Shown piece after piece: positions 57,272 to 64,000 of a stretch of 64,000 bases of DNA. Every line of letters starts with the position of its first letter. Position 1 is the stretch's first letter. The translations under genes were made by a program, and so were the position numbers. The notes beneath the pieces were generated by a model that was given only the letters and a program-made list of their open reading frames with translations, was not told the origin of the DNA and made no database searches. Origin of the DNA: Marinilactibacillus piezotolerans (GTDB taxonomy: Bacteria > Bacillota > Bacilli > Lactobacillales > Carnobacteriaceae_A); contig NZ_FWDP01000004.1 of assembly GCF_900169305.1 (NCBI RefSeq), positions 372,001 through 436,000 on the forward strand, in the 5' to 3' direction.

Positions 57272-57763
57272 TTATTCGAGAGCTGCTTCGATCGCTTGAG
57301 AAAATGAATTCTGGTCTGCTTCTTTCGAAAATGCTTCATACCAATCCATGTCTGTTCTAAGTTCTTTATTAAAGTTGTACAATACGGTATCAAGCACTCC
57401 CAGATTTCTATTATAGAGTGCAACCTCTAGTCGTGTGATCTCTCCTTCTTCTATCCCCTTTCTCAGTATCTCTCCCGCATTGCTCAACGCGTCAGAAGCT
57501 TCAGGATAATTTGACTGTAATTGATTTAAGATATTGAAATAGAGTCTTTCTAAAAGTTGTCTTCCTTCTTCTGTCTCTGCAGCTTCCATTAAGTCTATAT
57601 TCCTCATAAACTCAATACTATCATCGGAATTTTGAGCAGTCGCTTTCCATCGCTCGCCTAATGTTTCTTTTGCGTCAACTGATTCTCTGTAAAAAAAGAA
57701 AGACCTCACTAGAAACAGTGTAGCTAAACTCACAAAAACACCTATAACCTTTTTAGATTTCAT
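57272..57763 (-). CDS. Membrane-anchored or secreted protein, function unknown
   Basis: 163 residues from the ATG after GGAGGG. N-terminal KSKK followed by a hydrophobic segment (about 6-24) without a lipobox, then a soluble, acidic, helix-rich domain. No family recognised. It follows the metallopeptidase gene by 68 bp on the same strand, suggesting joint transcription; the ribosome site and codon use look genuine. Confidence 0.65.
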   Translation of the reverse strand: MKSKKVIGVFVSLATLFLVRSFFFYRESVDAKETLGERWKATAQNSDDSIEFMRNIDLMEAAETEEGRQLLERLYFNILNQLQSNYPEASDALSNAGEILRKGIEEGEITRLEVALYNRNLGVLDTVLYNFNKELRTDMDWYEAFSKEADQNSFSQAIEAALE

Positions 57764-57830
57764 CGCTTCCCTCCTATTAATATTTGCAATCATAACTACT
57801 TTTATCTTTCCTTTTCAACGTCTTTTCCTT

Positions 57831-59387
57831 TTATCTTTCTGCCCTGTTTCTGATTTCAGCTGCAAGAGACTCTGAGTAAGTTACTTGTTCAGTTTGCAGG
57901 ATTACCCGATAAGCTTCTGCGTCTTCCCCTTGCTGCAGCAAGTCTCGATATTGTGTGACTGCTTTTACCCATTGTTCAACGAAGGTTACATTCCCATAAG
58001 GGTTCTTTTTTGTAAGAGATAATGCTTTGTTGGCCATTTCAACGGCTTCTTCTGCATCGCTTAAAATCAGCAGCTTAGAAAGCTGCAAGTAACTGTTTGC
58101 TTCATCAGGCGTTAGAGAGACCATCTTTTGTCTAGCTGTCAGTGCATCTTCCCACTTCTGTTCTTCTTCAAGCATAAGTGCATACTGATGCCAGGCTAAG
58201 CTTTCTTTAGGATGGTTTTCTAATAGCTTTCTGTAAAGTTCATCAGCCTCTGCATAATCGCCTTCTTGATTCCAAGTATTGAATGCTTGGTCCAATGTGT
58301 TTTTCAAATCTTCTTCTGATTGCGAAATGGCTTGTTTTAGCTGGTTGACTTCTAAACCGGTTATCTTGCTGAATGATTCATTGAAATTCCCGGTTGCTTT
58401 CTGATCAATCAGTATTTCTGAGAGAATTTTAGGACCGTCTTTAGAAGCGGAAAGATAGTCGATAGCTTCGTAAGCGAGATGGTAGACATCTGAGTTCTCT
58501 GCTGCGGCTAACCACTCTTGCTGAGTACGGAGATCCGAATAACTTGTAGTCGTATTGCTTTCCTCAGGATATTGAACTGTGTCTGTAATTTGTGACCGAA
58601 CGTATTCAGAAATGCCTTCTTCAAACCATGGTGGAATTTCTGATTCGTCAATATTTTCTTTTTGAGCAAATAAATCAAAAAGATAATGATTATACTCATG
58701 GGCAAATATGCCAAGGACAAATGAATCTTCAGCTGTTTGAGTATCATGATAGACGACGGCTTTTTTGCTGAAAGTATTATAATAACCGACATTTGTCTCA
58801 TTAAAAGTAGAATTTAACTGTATGTAATCTTCAGAACTGCCGAGAACGACGACTTCCAGCGGTTCAGTCTTATCTATCTCGTATCCATAAATTTCCTTTT
58901 CCAAATTGGCGAGAGACTCTAGCGTATCGATCATTTTTTGCACTTGCGGTTTTGTATCTGGATGATATCGGAACGTGATATGTCTGTACTCTTCTTCAGG
59001 ATAGTCTTTTGTAAACTCTAGAGCCATCTCTTCTGCAGCGACGCTTGGTTGGTGAACAAATGCCATTTTTTCTGTAACCGTTAATCTACCGTATTCTTCT
59101 TCCAAGACTGCATTTACTGCCCATATAAACAATAAACAGATACCGGCAGCAACAGAATAGGTAAGCACTAAAGATAAGTTGAACCGAGTTTTTATTCTTA
59201 AAAAATTTGAACTGCCTTTTATCAACCCTATTACTGCGGCTGTGAAGATAACAAATAAACAAGCAACTCCAAACTGCATGATCCATGTTCCTAGTTGGCT
59301 GTCTGCAAATAAATAAATGATTCCTATAACAATGACCGTTAAAATAATTCCCACAATCGTTCCTATTATATTACGTATTTTCTGCAT
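57831..59387 (-). CDS. Membrane-anchored gluzincin metallopeptidase with TPR repeats
   Basis: 518 residues. Three membrane segments in the first 115 residues, then an extracellular peptidase MA-like domain with the zinc motif HEYNH (in GIFAHEYNHYLFDLF) and third ligand Glu in WFEEGISEYV, then C-terminal TPR-like helices (about 375-500; AWHQYALMLEEEQKW). Target unknown. The ATG after AGGGGG is used instead of an upstream start. Note that orientation of the peptidase domain outside the cell is inferred from the odd number of segments. Confidence 0.8.
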   Translation of the reverse strand: MQKIRNIIGTIVGIILTVIVIGIIYLFADSQLGTWIMQFGVACLFVIFTAAVIGLIKGSSNFLRIKTRFNLSLVLTYSVAAGICLLFIWAVNAVLEEEYGRLTVTEKMAFVHQPSVAAEEMALEFTKDYPEEEYRHITFRYHPDTKPQVQKMIDTLESLANLEKEIYGYEIDKTEPLEVVVLGSSEDYIQLNSTFNETNVGYYNTFSKKAVVYHDTQTAEDSFVLGIFAHEYNHYLFDLFAQKENIDESEIPPWFEEGISEYVRSQITDTVQYPEESNTTTSYSDLRTQQEWLAAAENSDVYHLAYEAIDYLSASKDGPKILSEILIDQKATGNFNESFSKITGLEVNQLKQAISQSEEDLKNTLDQAFNTWNQEGDYAEADELYRKLLENHPKESLAWHQYALMLEEEQKWEDALTARQKMVSLTPDEANSYLQLSKLLILSDAEEAVEMANKALSLTKKNPYGNVTFVEQWVKAVTQYRDLLQQGEDAEAYRVILQTEQVTYSESLAAEIRNRAER

Positions 59388-59591
59388 GCGAATCCCCCTG
59401 ATTTCCTTATATTCTTGCTTGATGAACACATTTTTGCAGTTTACTTTTCCCCCTCAAGTTAAATAAACGCAATAGAACCTACTTTGTTATCATTATCTCT
59501 TAATGGTTGTAGTTTTTCTATGATTATCTACAATCTTTTTTTTAATCTCTTGCTGCCCTTTCAATAAAATGACTAGAACAAAATAAGAAAG

Positions 59592-59632
59592 CCTCGAAAT
59601 TGAACACACAGTTTAGTGTCCAAAATCCGAGG
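59592..59632 (-). terminator. Terminator of the 98-residue gene
   Basis: Minus strand CCTCGGATTTTGGACAC pairs imperfectly with GTGTGTTCAATTTCGAGG, followed by CTTTCTT. The rest of 59388-59714 is AT-rich with nothing else identified. Confidence 0.7.
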
Positions 59633-59714
59633 TCAGTCTCGTTTATAAAGGTTTGTCATATTATAAATATTACATTTAATAATCTAATCAAATTCTAATA
59701 TAGTCAGTTATATG

Positions 59715-60011
59715 TTATAATGTAATTGAATTTAAGACATTACTATACTCAATAACTTGCAGAGTTCTTTCTGTTCCATCAGAAATTTCTACAAATCGGA
59801 CCTTTTGGATATCCCACATTTTCAAGTCTTTCAAGGTCAGACCATGTTTTCTCAATACAGTTTCTAAGGGACAATCTATCTCATCATCGGCATTCATGAA
59901 AATATCAGTATCTTCAATCATTAATGTAATGTTGATTTGATTTCCTTCTAAGATATATTTATAGATGTTTGATTTATTCTCTTCTAATGTTAATTGTGTC
60001 ATTTTTTTCAT
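59715..60011 (-). CDS. Small acidic protein, function unknown
   Basis: 98 residues from the ATG after GGGGTGG. No family recognised; a strand-rich middle and no membrane segment. Divergent from the split Rgg-like regulator with 148 bp between starts, so it is a candidate target or partner of that regulator. Confidence 0.5.
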   Translation of the reverse strand: MKKMTQLTLEENKSNIYKYILEGNQINITLMIEDTDIFMNADDEIDCPLETVLRKHGLTLKDLKMWDIQKVRFVEISDGTERTLQVIEYSNVLNSITL

Positions 60012-60159
60012 ATGTCCCACCCCATATAATAAACACGCGTATTGTTGCTGCCCCATCTGCTACTAAATATACATTACCAACTTAATATTATGTTAACAAA
60101 CATATTCGATTTTTTTGAAAAATGTTATTATTTTAACCAGAAAGATAGGGGGTTCAAAC

Positions 60160-60387
60160 ATGAGTGATACTTTTTATAATTTAGGGAAAATCTTAAGAAC
60201 CATTCGTGAAAATAAAGGATATACACAGCAGGAAGTGGCTGATCATGAAATGTCCCGATCCAACTATACAAAATTGGAGAAAAATGAAATCAATCCTAAT
60301 GTAGTTAAGTATCTGGCCATTTTAGATCATATGGATATTCAGCATGATGAGCTGTCATTTATTTTAAATGGGATACAAACTGGATGA
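60160..60387 (+). CDS. Rgg/MutR-like regulator, N-terminal HTH part (frameshifted)
   Basis: 75 residues forming a complete XRE-type helix-turn-helix: GKILRTIRENKGYTQQEVAD, MSRSNYTKLEKNE, NVVKYLAILDHM, ending ELSFILNG. This is the first quarter of an Rgg-type protein. The frame ends a few codons after LNG, exactly where the next open frame, 20 nt overlapping, continues with the family's YKLDDKS-type segment. ATG after GGGGG. Confidence 0.75.
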   Translation: MSDTFYNLGKILRTIRENKGYTQQEVADHEMSRSNYTKLEKNEINPNVVKYLAILDHMDIQHDELSFILNGIQTG

Positions 60388-61069
60388 CAAAAGCACGGTC
60401 TTATACCTTTTTAAAGGTATGGAGCTCTTTCCTAATCTATCGTACGTGAACAACGTTATTGAAGCTGCTGAAAAGGTACTAAAGAAACGAGAGGATCATC
60501 TGACACGTGACATCTTATATATTTGTAAAGCTTATGTTTGTCTGCTGGAAGACTATGATCTGTCAAAAGCCCGGATGTATGCCGAGAATATTTGGAATCG
60601 GCTAAAAAAACTAGACAAGTTTTATCTTTCTGAATTGCATCTTTTGAATGGAATTTTATTTTACTTTGAACTTGATACATCAATTGCTATGACCAATAAA
60701 GCATTAAAAGAGTTAGAGAAGTACTATTGTTTTAAAGAAGCGGATGAACTGCAGATGTCTTTTCTATCTAACCTTTCTTGTATACTCATTGCCCACAAAG
60801 AATATGAGTCTGCCTTGAACTATGTTGATCAATTAATCAGTCATACTAGATCTGAATATAAAGTTCTAACGTTAGGAGCCGCGTTGGTTCGTAAAGGAAT
60901 CTGCCTGGAAGCACTGGATGATAAAACGGCCAGTCAATCCAACTATGAGCTCGCAATCAAATTGTTTCGGATTATGGAACGAGATGATCTGGTCAAGTTG
61001 ACTTTAGAAAGCCCTAAACTAGTCTACAATCTCTATGGGCATGTTGAAGTACAAGAGACGAGTGCTTAA
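60368..61069 (+). CDS. Rgg/MutR-like regulator, C-terminal TPR-like part (frameshifted)
   Basis: 233 residues, all alpha-helical with repeats of TPR type (for example ARMYAENIWNRLKKLDKFY and ALNYVDQLISH), matching the peptide-sensing domain of Rgg/MutR (RNPP) regulators. Its start overlaps the HTH gene by 20 nt in another frame; joining LNG to YKLDDKSTVL with a one-base shift near 60372 yields a normal-length protein of about 304 aa. It could also be reinitiated at the ATG here. Confidence 0.7.
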   Translation: MGYKLDDKSTVLYLFKGMELFPNLSYVNNVIEAAEKVLKKREDHLTRDILYICKAYVCLLEDYDLSKARMYAENIWNRLKKLDKFYLSELHLLNGILFYFELDTSIAMTNKALKELEKYYCFKEADELQMSFLSNLSCILIAHKEYESALNYVDQLISHTRSEYKVLTLGAALVRKGICLEALDDKTASQSNYELAIKLFRIMERDDLVKLTLESPKLVYNLYGHVEVQETSA

Positions 61070-61082
61070 ATTTAATTTGTAT

Positions 61083-61115
61083 AAAAAAGGATCAGCCATC
61101 TGGCTGATCCTTTTT
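61083..61115. terminator. Bidirectional terminator
   Basis: AAAAAAGGATCAGCCA / TGGCTGATCCTTTTT hairpin between convergent genes. Confidence 0.92.
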
Positions 61116-61131
61116 AAAACTCAAATACTAC

Positions 61132-61656
61132 CTATAGATGAAATCGATTCTGAAAATCTCTGTCTACTCTGATGTACTGTTTATCGGCCAGGCTTGTTCC
61201 ATAAACTTTCAGTCCGGGAGCATACTTTTCCTGTCTTACAGTGATTCTTCTTGACTCTCCCGGTATATAGTCTAATCCAATGCAGGCAATCGATTCTTCA
61301 AAAGTCAGTACCGCAATTTCACTTTGGGGCAAGTTCGAATGAACGCCTCCGATCAGAGCTGTTAGGTGTTGGACTCCTTTTTGATGAAAGGATCTCAATT
61401 GCTCAATCTCAGCTTTTGTAAATGAGAAATCCCAGCGTTTGACCTTTTTCCCATTATGATCTGGGGTGGACCTATATTTCATCAGAACCATGATTTCTTC
61501 TTTTGTATTCTGCGAGGACAGCTTATAAAACAAACCATCTTCTGTAGCGTTGATCAATACTGGTATGGTACCCGACTTAGTCAATTTGGATAAAAAAGCC
61601 CCATAGTAAAAATCTTCTTTGTTTACATTTCCCAACTTCTTCACTCTCTTTAACAA
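61132..61656 (-). CDS. Third gene of the satD operon, function unknown
   Basis: 174 residues, no membrane segment, no recognised family. Conserved-looking segments: FYYGAFLSKLTKSG, MVLMKYRSTPDHNGKKVKRW and ITVRQEKYAPGLKVYG. It starts 9 nt after the DUF3307 stop, so it belongs to that transcript. Start uncertain: TTG at 61656 or GTG at 61644 (AAAGAGA before it). Confidence 0.55.
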   Translation of the reverse strand: MLKRVKKLGNVNKEDFYYGAFLSKLTKSGTIPVLINATEDGLFYKLSSQNTKEEIMVLMKYRSTPDHNGKKVKRWDFSFTKAEIEQLRSFHQKGVQHLTALIGGVHSNLPQSEIAVLTFEESIACIGLDYIPGESRRITVRQEKYAPGLKVYGTSLADKQYIRVDRDFQNRFHL

Positions 61657-61664
61657 ATTTTCTT

Positions 61665-62675
61665 TTAGTATCCAGCGGTTATAAGGCTCTGCAGCATCAA
61701 GTATAAAAGGAAGGTTACAGATACACTTAATAAGGTACCAATGACAAAATATTCAGAAAAAGACGCTTCTTCTACAATCCGTTTATACCTGGCAAATGCT
61801 TTGATAGATAAAATAGCAACGATCGGAAGCAGCTGTCCAGCGCTGAATGATAATAGGATCAATATTCTTTCCAAAGTCCCGATCATTGCGCCAGCACCTT
61901 TAAAGCCTGCTCTTTGTTGATCTTCTTTGGGACTAAGCCGACTTATGTTGTCTGATTCTAACTTAGGGTTGTATGCAGAACTGATTTTCCTGATCAGAAG
62001 ATTTGCCGGTTTCATCAGTAGCAGCAGTGTTAGTGCATAACTAATGAATGTATGGTAATAACTAGTATCCCAGGTAAAAAAGAATTCTGCTTCTGAATGA
62101 GTCATACTGCCTGTAACTAGACGCTGGATCACATACAGGGTTGCTGTTGAAACTACCAAGCTGCTGAAGAACAGTAGAGCCGTTTTTTTAAACTCAAATT
62201 GTTTTTTAGTTTGGTAAAGGTACATAGTGATTAGTATGAATCCTATTCCTATAATGATCCAATGAATTGATTGCCTTACACCAGTCAGACCTTCAGAAAT
62301 TAAAAGTATCCAGACAAGCTGCAGGATCTGACTAATAGAAAGAACGACTAGAGACCGGTTTTTTTGTACCAGCTTAGTGAGGACTTCTTCCGAACTGCTG
62401 GTATACCGAACCAATCGCTGAATAAGCGGCATGATGAAAACTTTATGTATAGTATTGACCATAACGACCGACATAATAATTGCTGCTGTCAGCACAAAAT
62501 CTACTTCTGGCATAGCGAAGAGGATCAAAAGAAAGAGTAATAGGCTGATCCAGCTATATCTTCTGATATGGTGATTGAGCTCATCGCCGGTGGGGGTAGT
62601 CCCGTAGATTTTAGAAGGATCTTTTATCATGTAGAAATCCCCGAGAATATGGATAATCAATGATTCAATAATCAT
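61665..62675 (-). CDS. DUF3307 polytopic membrane protein
   Basis: 336 residues with about nine membrane segments. The N-terminal block MIIESLIIHILGDFYMIKD is the DUF3307 signature (HILGDF). A charged cytoplasmic loop (about 235-255) interrupts the helices. Its ATG lies inside the satD 3' end (11-nt overlap) with GGAGG 7 nt before it, indicating coupled expression with SatD. SatD-DUF3307 pairs are common, and function is unknown. Confidence 0.82.
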   Translation of the reverse strand: MIIESLIIHILGDFYMIKDPSKIYGTTPTGDELNHHIRRYSWISLLLFLLILFAMPEVDFVLTAAIIMSVVMVNTIHKVFIMPLIQRLVRYTSSSEEVLTKLVQKNRSLVVLSISQILQLVWILLISEGLTGVRQSIHWIIIGIGFILITMYLYQTKKQFEFKKTALLFFSSLVVSTATLYVIQRLVTGSMTHSEAEFFFTWDTSYYHTFISYALTLLLLMKPANLLIRKISSAYNPKLESDNISRLSPKEDQQRAGFKGAGAMIGTLERILILLSFSAGQLLPIVAILSIKAFARYKRIVEEASFSEYFVIGTLLSVSVTFLLYLMLQSLITAGY

Positions 62676-63384
62676 ACGCGCTCCTCCATTGCTCGATTTG
62701 TTCTGCCAGCTGTTTTCTGGACTGGCTGTACTGCTTGATGTGAGTAGACTTAATACGCTTGCTGATAGTTTGTTCGCTGAACGACTTGTGGTAAGATTGA
62801 TTCATCTGTTGTTTCAAACGCTGATTGTTAATCTCTTCATAACCGAATACATTTAGAGCCGTATAAGCTGTTTCTTGCTGTGTGGTTGTCCAGTCATTTC
62901 TGATCGTGTTCTGCAGCTTGATGATGCTATTCCAAAAGGGACCAACTTCAGTATTGGTTTCAACTCTTTCGGTCGTTTCCCCATAGTCGTTTTCTGAATG
63001 GACACGTTCGATCGCAGCTCGTGCATTCCAGTAAGCTGGTCCATCTGTCCCGATACTGATTGTTTTATCTTTGATTGGTGTCAGAATATCTCCTATTCCT
63101 ATTCCCCATCTCAAGCTGGCTTCTTCATTCAACTGTTTTTTTGTCTCCAGTTTCAGCTTAGTATCAATCAAATCGATCACTAAAAAGGCTGTATAGCAGT
63201 CGCCTATAATACCTTGGAATTCGTCTCCCAGAGTAACAGTTAAATTAGATTCTATTTGATTAGAGAATTGAGTATTGATTTCTTCTAATATATGATCCAG
63301 CACTTCTTGCAATCGCGCGCGATTATCCATTTTCTTAGAGGCAATAATATCTGCAATTACTGCAATCTTCATTTGTTCTCCCAT
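62665..63384 (-). CDS. SatD family protein, cyclase-like fold with C-terminal basic/HTH-like region
   Basis: 239 residues, SatD family (named after the Streptococcus mutans sat acid-tolerance region). Motifs in order: VIADIIASKK near the N-terminus, LTVTLGDEFQG (about 47-57), LRWGIGIGDI and GPAYWNARAAIERV (about 117-130). The series Asp, GDEF-like, (R)xGIGxG and N-x-AAR parallels class III nucleotidyl cyclases (inference). The tail (165-239) is basic, helical and may bind DNA. Start ATG 6 nt after GGAGGTG. It is cotranscribed with DUF3307. Confidence 0.8.
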   Translation of the reverse strand: MGEQMKIAVIADIIASKKMDNRARLQEVLDHILEEINTQFSNQIESNLTVTLGDEFQGIIGDCYTAFLVIDLIDTKLKLETKKQLNEEASLRWGIGIGDILTPIKDKTISIGTDGPAYWNARAAIERVHSENDYGETTERVETNTEVGPFWNSIIKLQNTIRNDWTTTQQETAYTALNVFGYEEINNQRLKQQMNQSYHKSFSEQTISKRIKSTHIKQYSQSRKQLAEQIEQWRSAYDY

Positions 63385-63414
63385 AAGTTACACCTCCAAA
63401 ATGTCTTTAAATAC

Positions 63415-63443
63415 AGTATAAACCAAATAAGGTTGATATTCAA
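63415..63443 (-). promoter_or_regulatory. satD promoter
   Basis: Minus strand TTGAAT, 17-bp spacer, TATACT. The -35 occupies the loop between two mirrored repeats. Confidence 0.65.
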
Positions 63444-63464
63444 TTATCAACCTTATTTGGTTTA
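63419..63464. repeat. Operator-like inverted repeat around the satD promoter
   Basis: 20-bp perfect arms (63419-63438 and 63445-63464) around TTCAAT. Each arm contains AACC-N6-GGTT (63421-63434 and 63449-63462), itself palindromic at the ends, so there are two copies of a candidate operator. It could also act as an ohr terminator, although the T-run is poor. Confidence 0.7.
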
Positions 63465-63479
63465 TTTAAATCCAGAGAT

Positions 63480-63911
63480 TTACTTATAGGATACAGTTTC
63501 AATACTTAAAGTGGATGCACCTTGTGTCAGTTTAGCGACTGGACAGCGCTTTTCAGCTGATTGAATAATTTTTTCAGCGTCCGCTAGGTCCATTTTATCA
63601 ATGGAAGCGAACAGTTGAACATCAAAGTAAAAACCGATACCGTTTGATTCTCGTTTTAACTGAATCGTACTTTCAACTTTACTTTGAGTCCCTTCTAATC
63701 CGCGGGCTTTTAATAAAGACTGAATCGTTGCATTCAAGCATGTTGTCATGGCTAGTCCGAATAACTCTTCTGGATTTGTACCAGGCGATTCATTTAATGG
63801 GCTGGATGTAATGACTCTCAAACCTTCTGGATGATCAACATAGGCCACACCGTCAACGCCAGCATGATTAACGACTTTTGTTTCAAATAGCGGCTTTTCC
63901 CACTGTTCCAT
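63480..63911 (-). CDS. Ohr/OsmC family peroxide reductase
   Basis: 143 residues. Redox cysteines in MTTCLNATIQ (about 57) and EKRCPVAKLT (about 121) are at the Ohr positions; PEELFGLAMTTC and FYFDVQL fit Ohr. Reduces organic hydroperoxides with lipoylated partners. 95 bp separate it from satD. It follows another gene (stop 63921) by 9 nt, so it is probably second in an operon. Confidence 0.9.
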   Translation of the reverse strand: MEQWEKPLFETKVVNHAGVDGVAYVDHPEGLRVITSSPLNESPGTNPEELFGLAMTTCLNATIQSLLKARGLEGTQSKVESTIQLKRESNGIGFYFDVQLFASIDKMDLADAEKIIQSAEKRCPVAKLTQGASTLSIETVSYK

Positions 63912-63920
63912 AAAAATCCC

Positions 63921-64000
63921 TTACCCTTTTCTTGGTGCTAAGTCGATGCCTTCGATTTTTTCCAACTCAGGAAGCAATGCACGAAGAATACGCCCGCCAA
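63921..64000 (-). CDS. C-terminal tail of an unidentified protein (partial)
   Basis: 25 codons ending GGRILRALLPELEKI then EGIDLAPRKG and stop, open to the window edge. I do not recognise the family. It lies just upstream of the Ohr gene on the same strand. Confidence 0.55.
   Translation of the reverse strand, partial: GGRILRALLPELEKIEGIDLAPRKG

Noticed and set aside
63419..63464. Simple ohr terminator
   Set aside because: The T-run after the stem is poor on the minus strand and a well-spaced promoter is embedded in the repeat, so I prefer an operator, while noting that both uses are possible.
1..64000. CRISPR arrays, tRNA/rRNA genes, insertion sequences or prophage modules
   Set aside because: No regularly spaced direct repeats, no tRNA-like or rRNA sequences and no transposase- or phage-type proteins were seen. 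XerC here is the chromosomal dif recombinase, not an element integrase.

Overview
The window is a chromosomal segment of a low-GC Gram-positive bacterium. Its gene content and order point to Lactobacillales, most likely Carnobacteriaceae (the genus cannot be resolved by reading). Indicators are a class B RNase P RNA beside gpsB, the xerC-hslV-hslU-codY operon, pyruvate formate-lyase with AdhE, an EbsA-like protein, and the acetylated diaminopimelate branch controlled by a lysine riboswitch. Most of the window is core genome, syntenic in blocks with Bacillus (recU-ponA; ypsA-gpsB-rnpB-ypsC; thyA-dfrA; ypmR-ypmS-msrA; rbgA-rnhB-dprA-topA-xerC-hslVU-codY; parE-parC).

Layout. 1-5.5 kb: penicillin-binding protein 1A (cut by the window edge), RecU, a YpsA-like protein whose apparent start codon is AUA, GpsB, rnpB and a THUMP-type RNA methyltransferase. 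5.6-15.5 kb: two GNAT acetyltransferases, membrane proteins (YwaF, DUF368, CNNM/TlyC, hemolysin III), RNase HI-like, EbsA-like, cold-shock protein, a Uup/YfmR ABC-F factor, thyA and dfrA. 15.7-30.7 kb: SGNH hydrolase, YpmS, MsrA, YozE, DeoD, an S41 protease, two tandem signal peptidases I, RbgA, RNase HII, DprA, TopA, XerC, HslVU and CodY. 30.8-42.3 kb: PlsY, topoisomerase IV, then the fermentative pair adhE (minus) and pflB-pflA (plus) sharing one regulatory interval. 42.4-50.7 kb: a Mn-dependent pyrophosphatase, then a minus-strand operon lysC-asd-dapA-dapB-dapD-dapL-alr led by an L-box riboswitch, which makes meso-diaminopimelate and D-alanine precursors for the wall.

50.9-64 kb is the accessory part: an aldo/keto reductase, an esterase, a 1.4-kb AT-rich stretch without convincing genes, an SDR, membrane proteins, a half-length AI-2E-type protein, a gluzincin peptidase with TPRs, an Rgg-like regulator split by a frameshift, a SatD/DUF3307/unknown operon, an Ohr/OsmC protein and the tail of one more gene.

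Two systems deserve attention. (1) At 56.86-57.24 kb, in an interval with no annotatable long gene, there is a 32-residue holin-like toxin. It has a strong promoter whose spacer is a near-perfect LexA/DinR box, a 17-codon well-initiated leader ORF overlapping the toxin start, and a convergent antisense promoter with two hairpins. It reads as an SOS-inducible type I toxin-antitoxin locus. (2) At 61.1-63.5 kb, SatD has motifs strongly resembling class III nucleotidyl cyclases, a C-terminal basic helical region, a coupled DUF3307 membrane partner and an unknown third gene. They are driven by a promoter whose -35 lies between two mirror-image operator-like repeats. Function in both cases is inferred, not shown.
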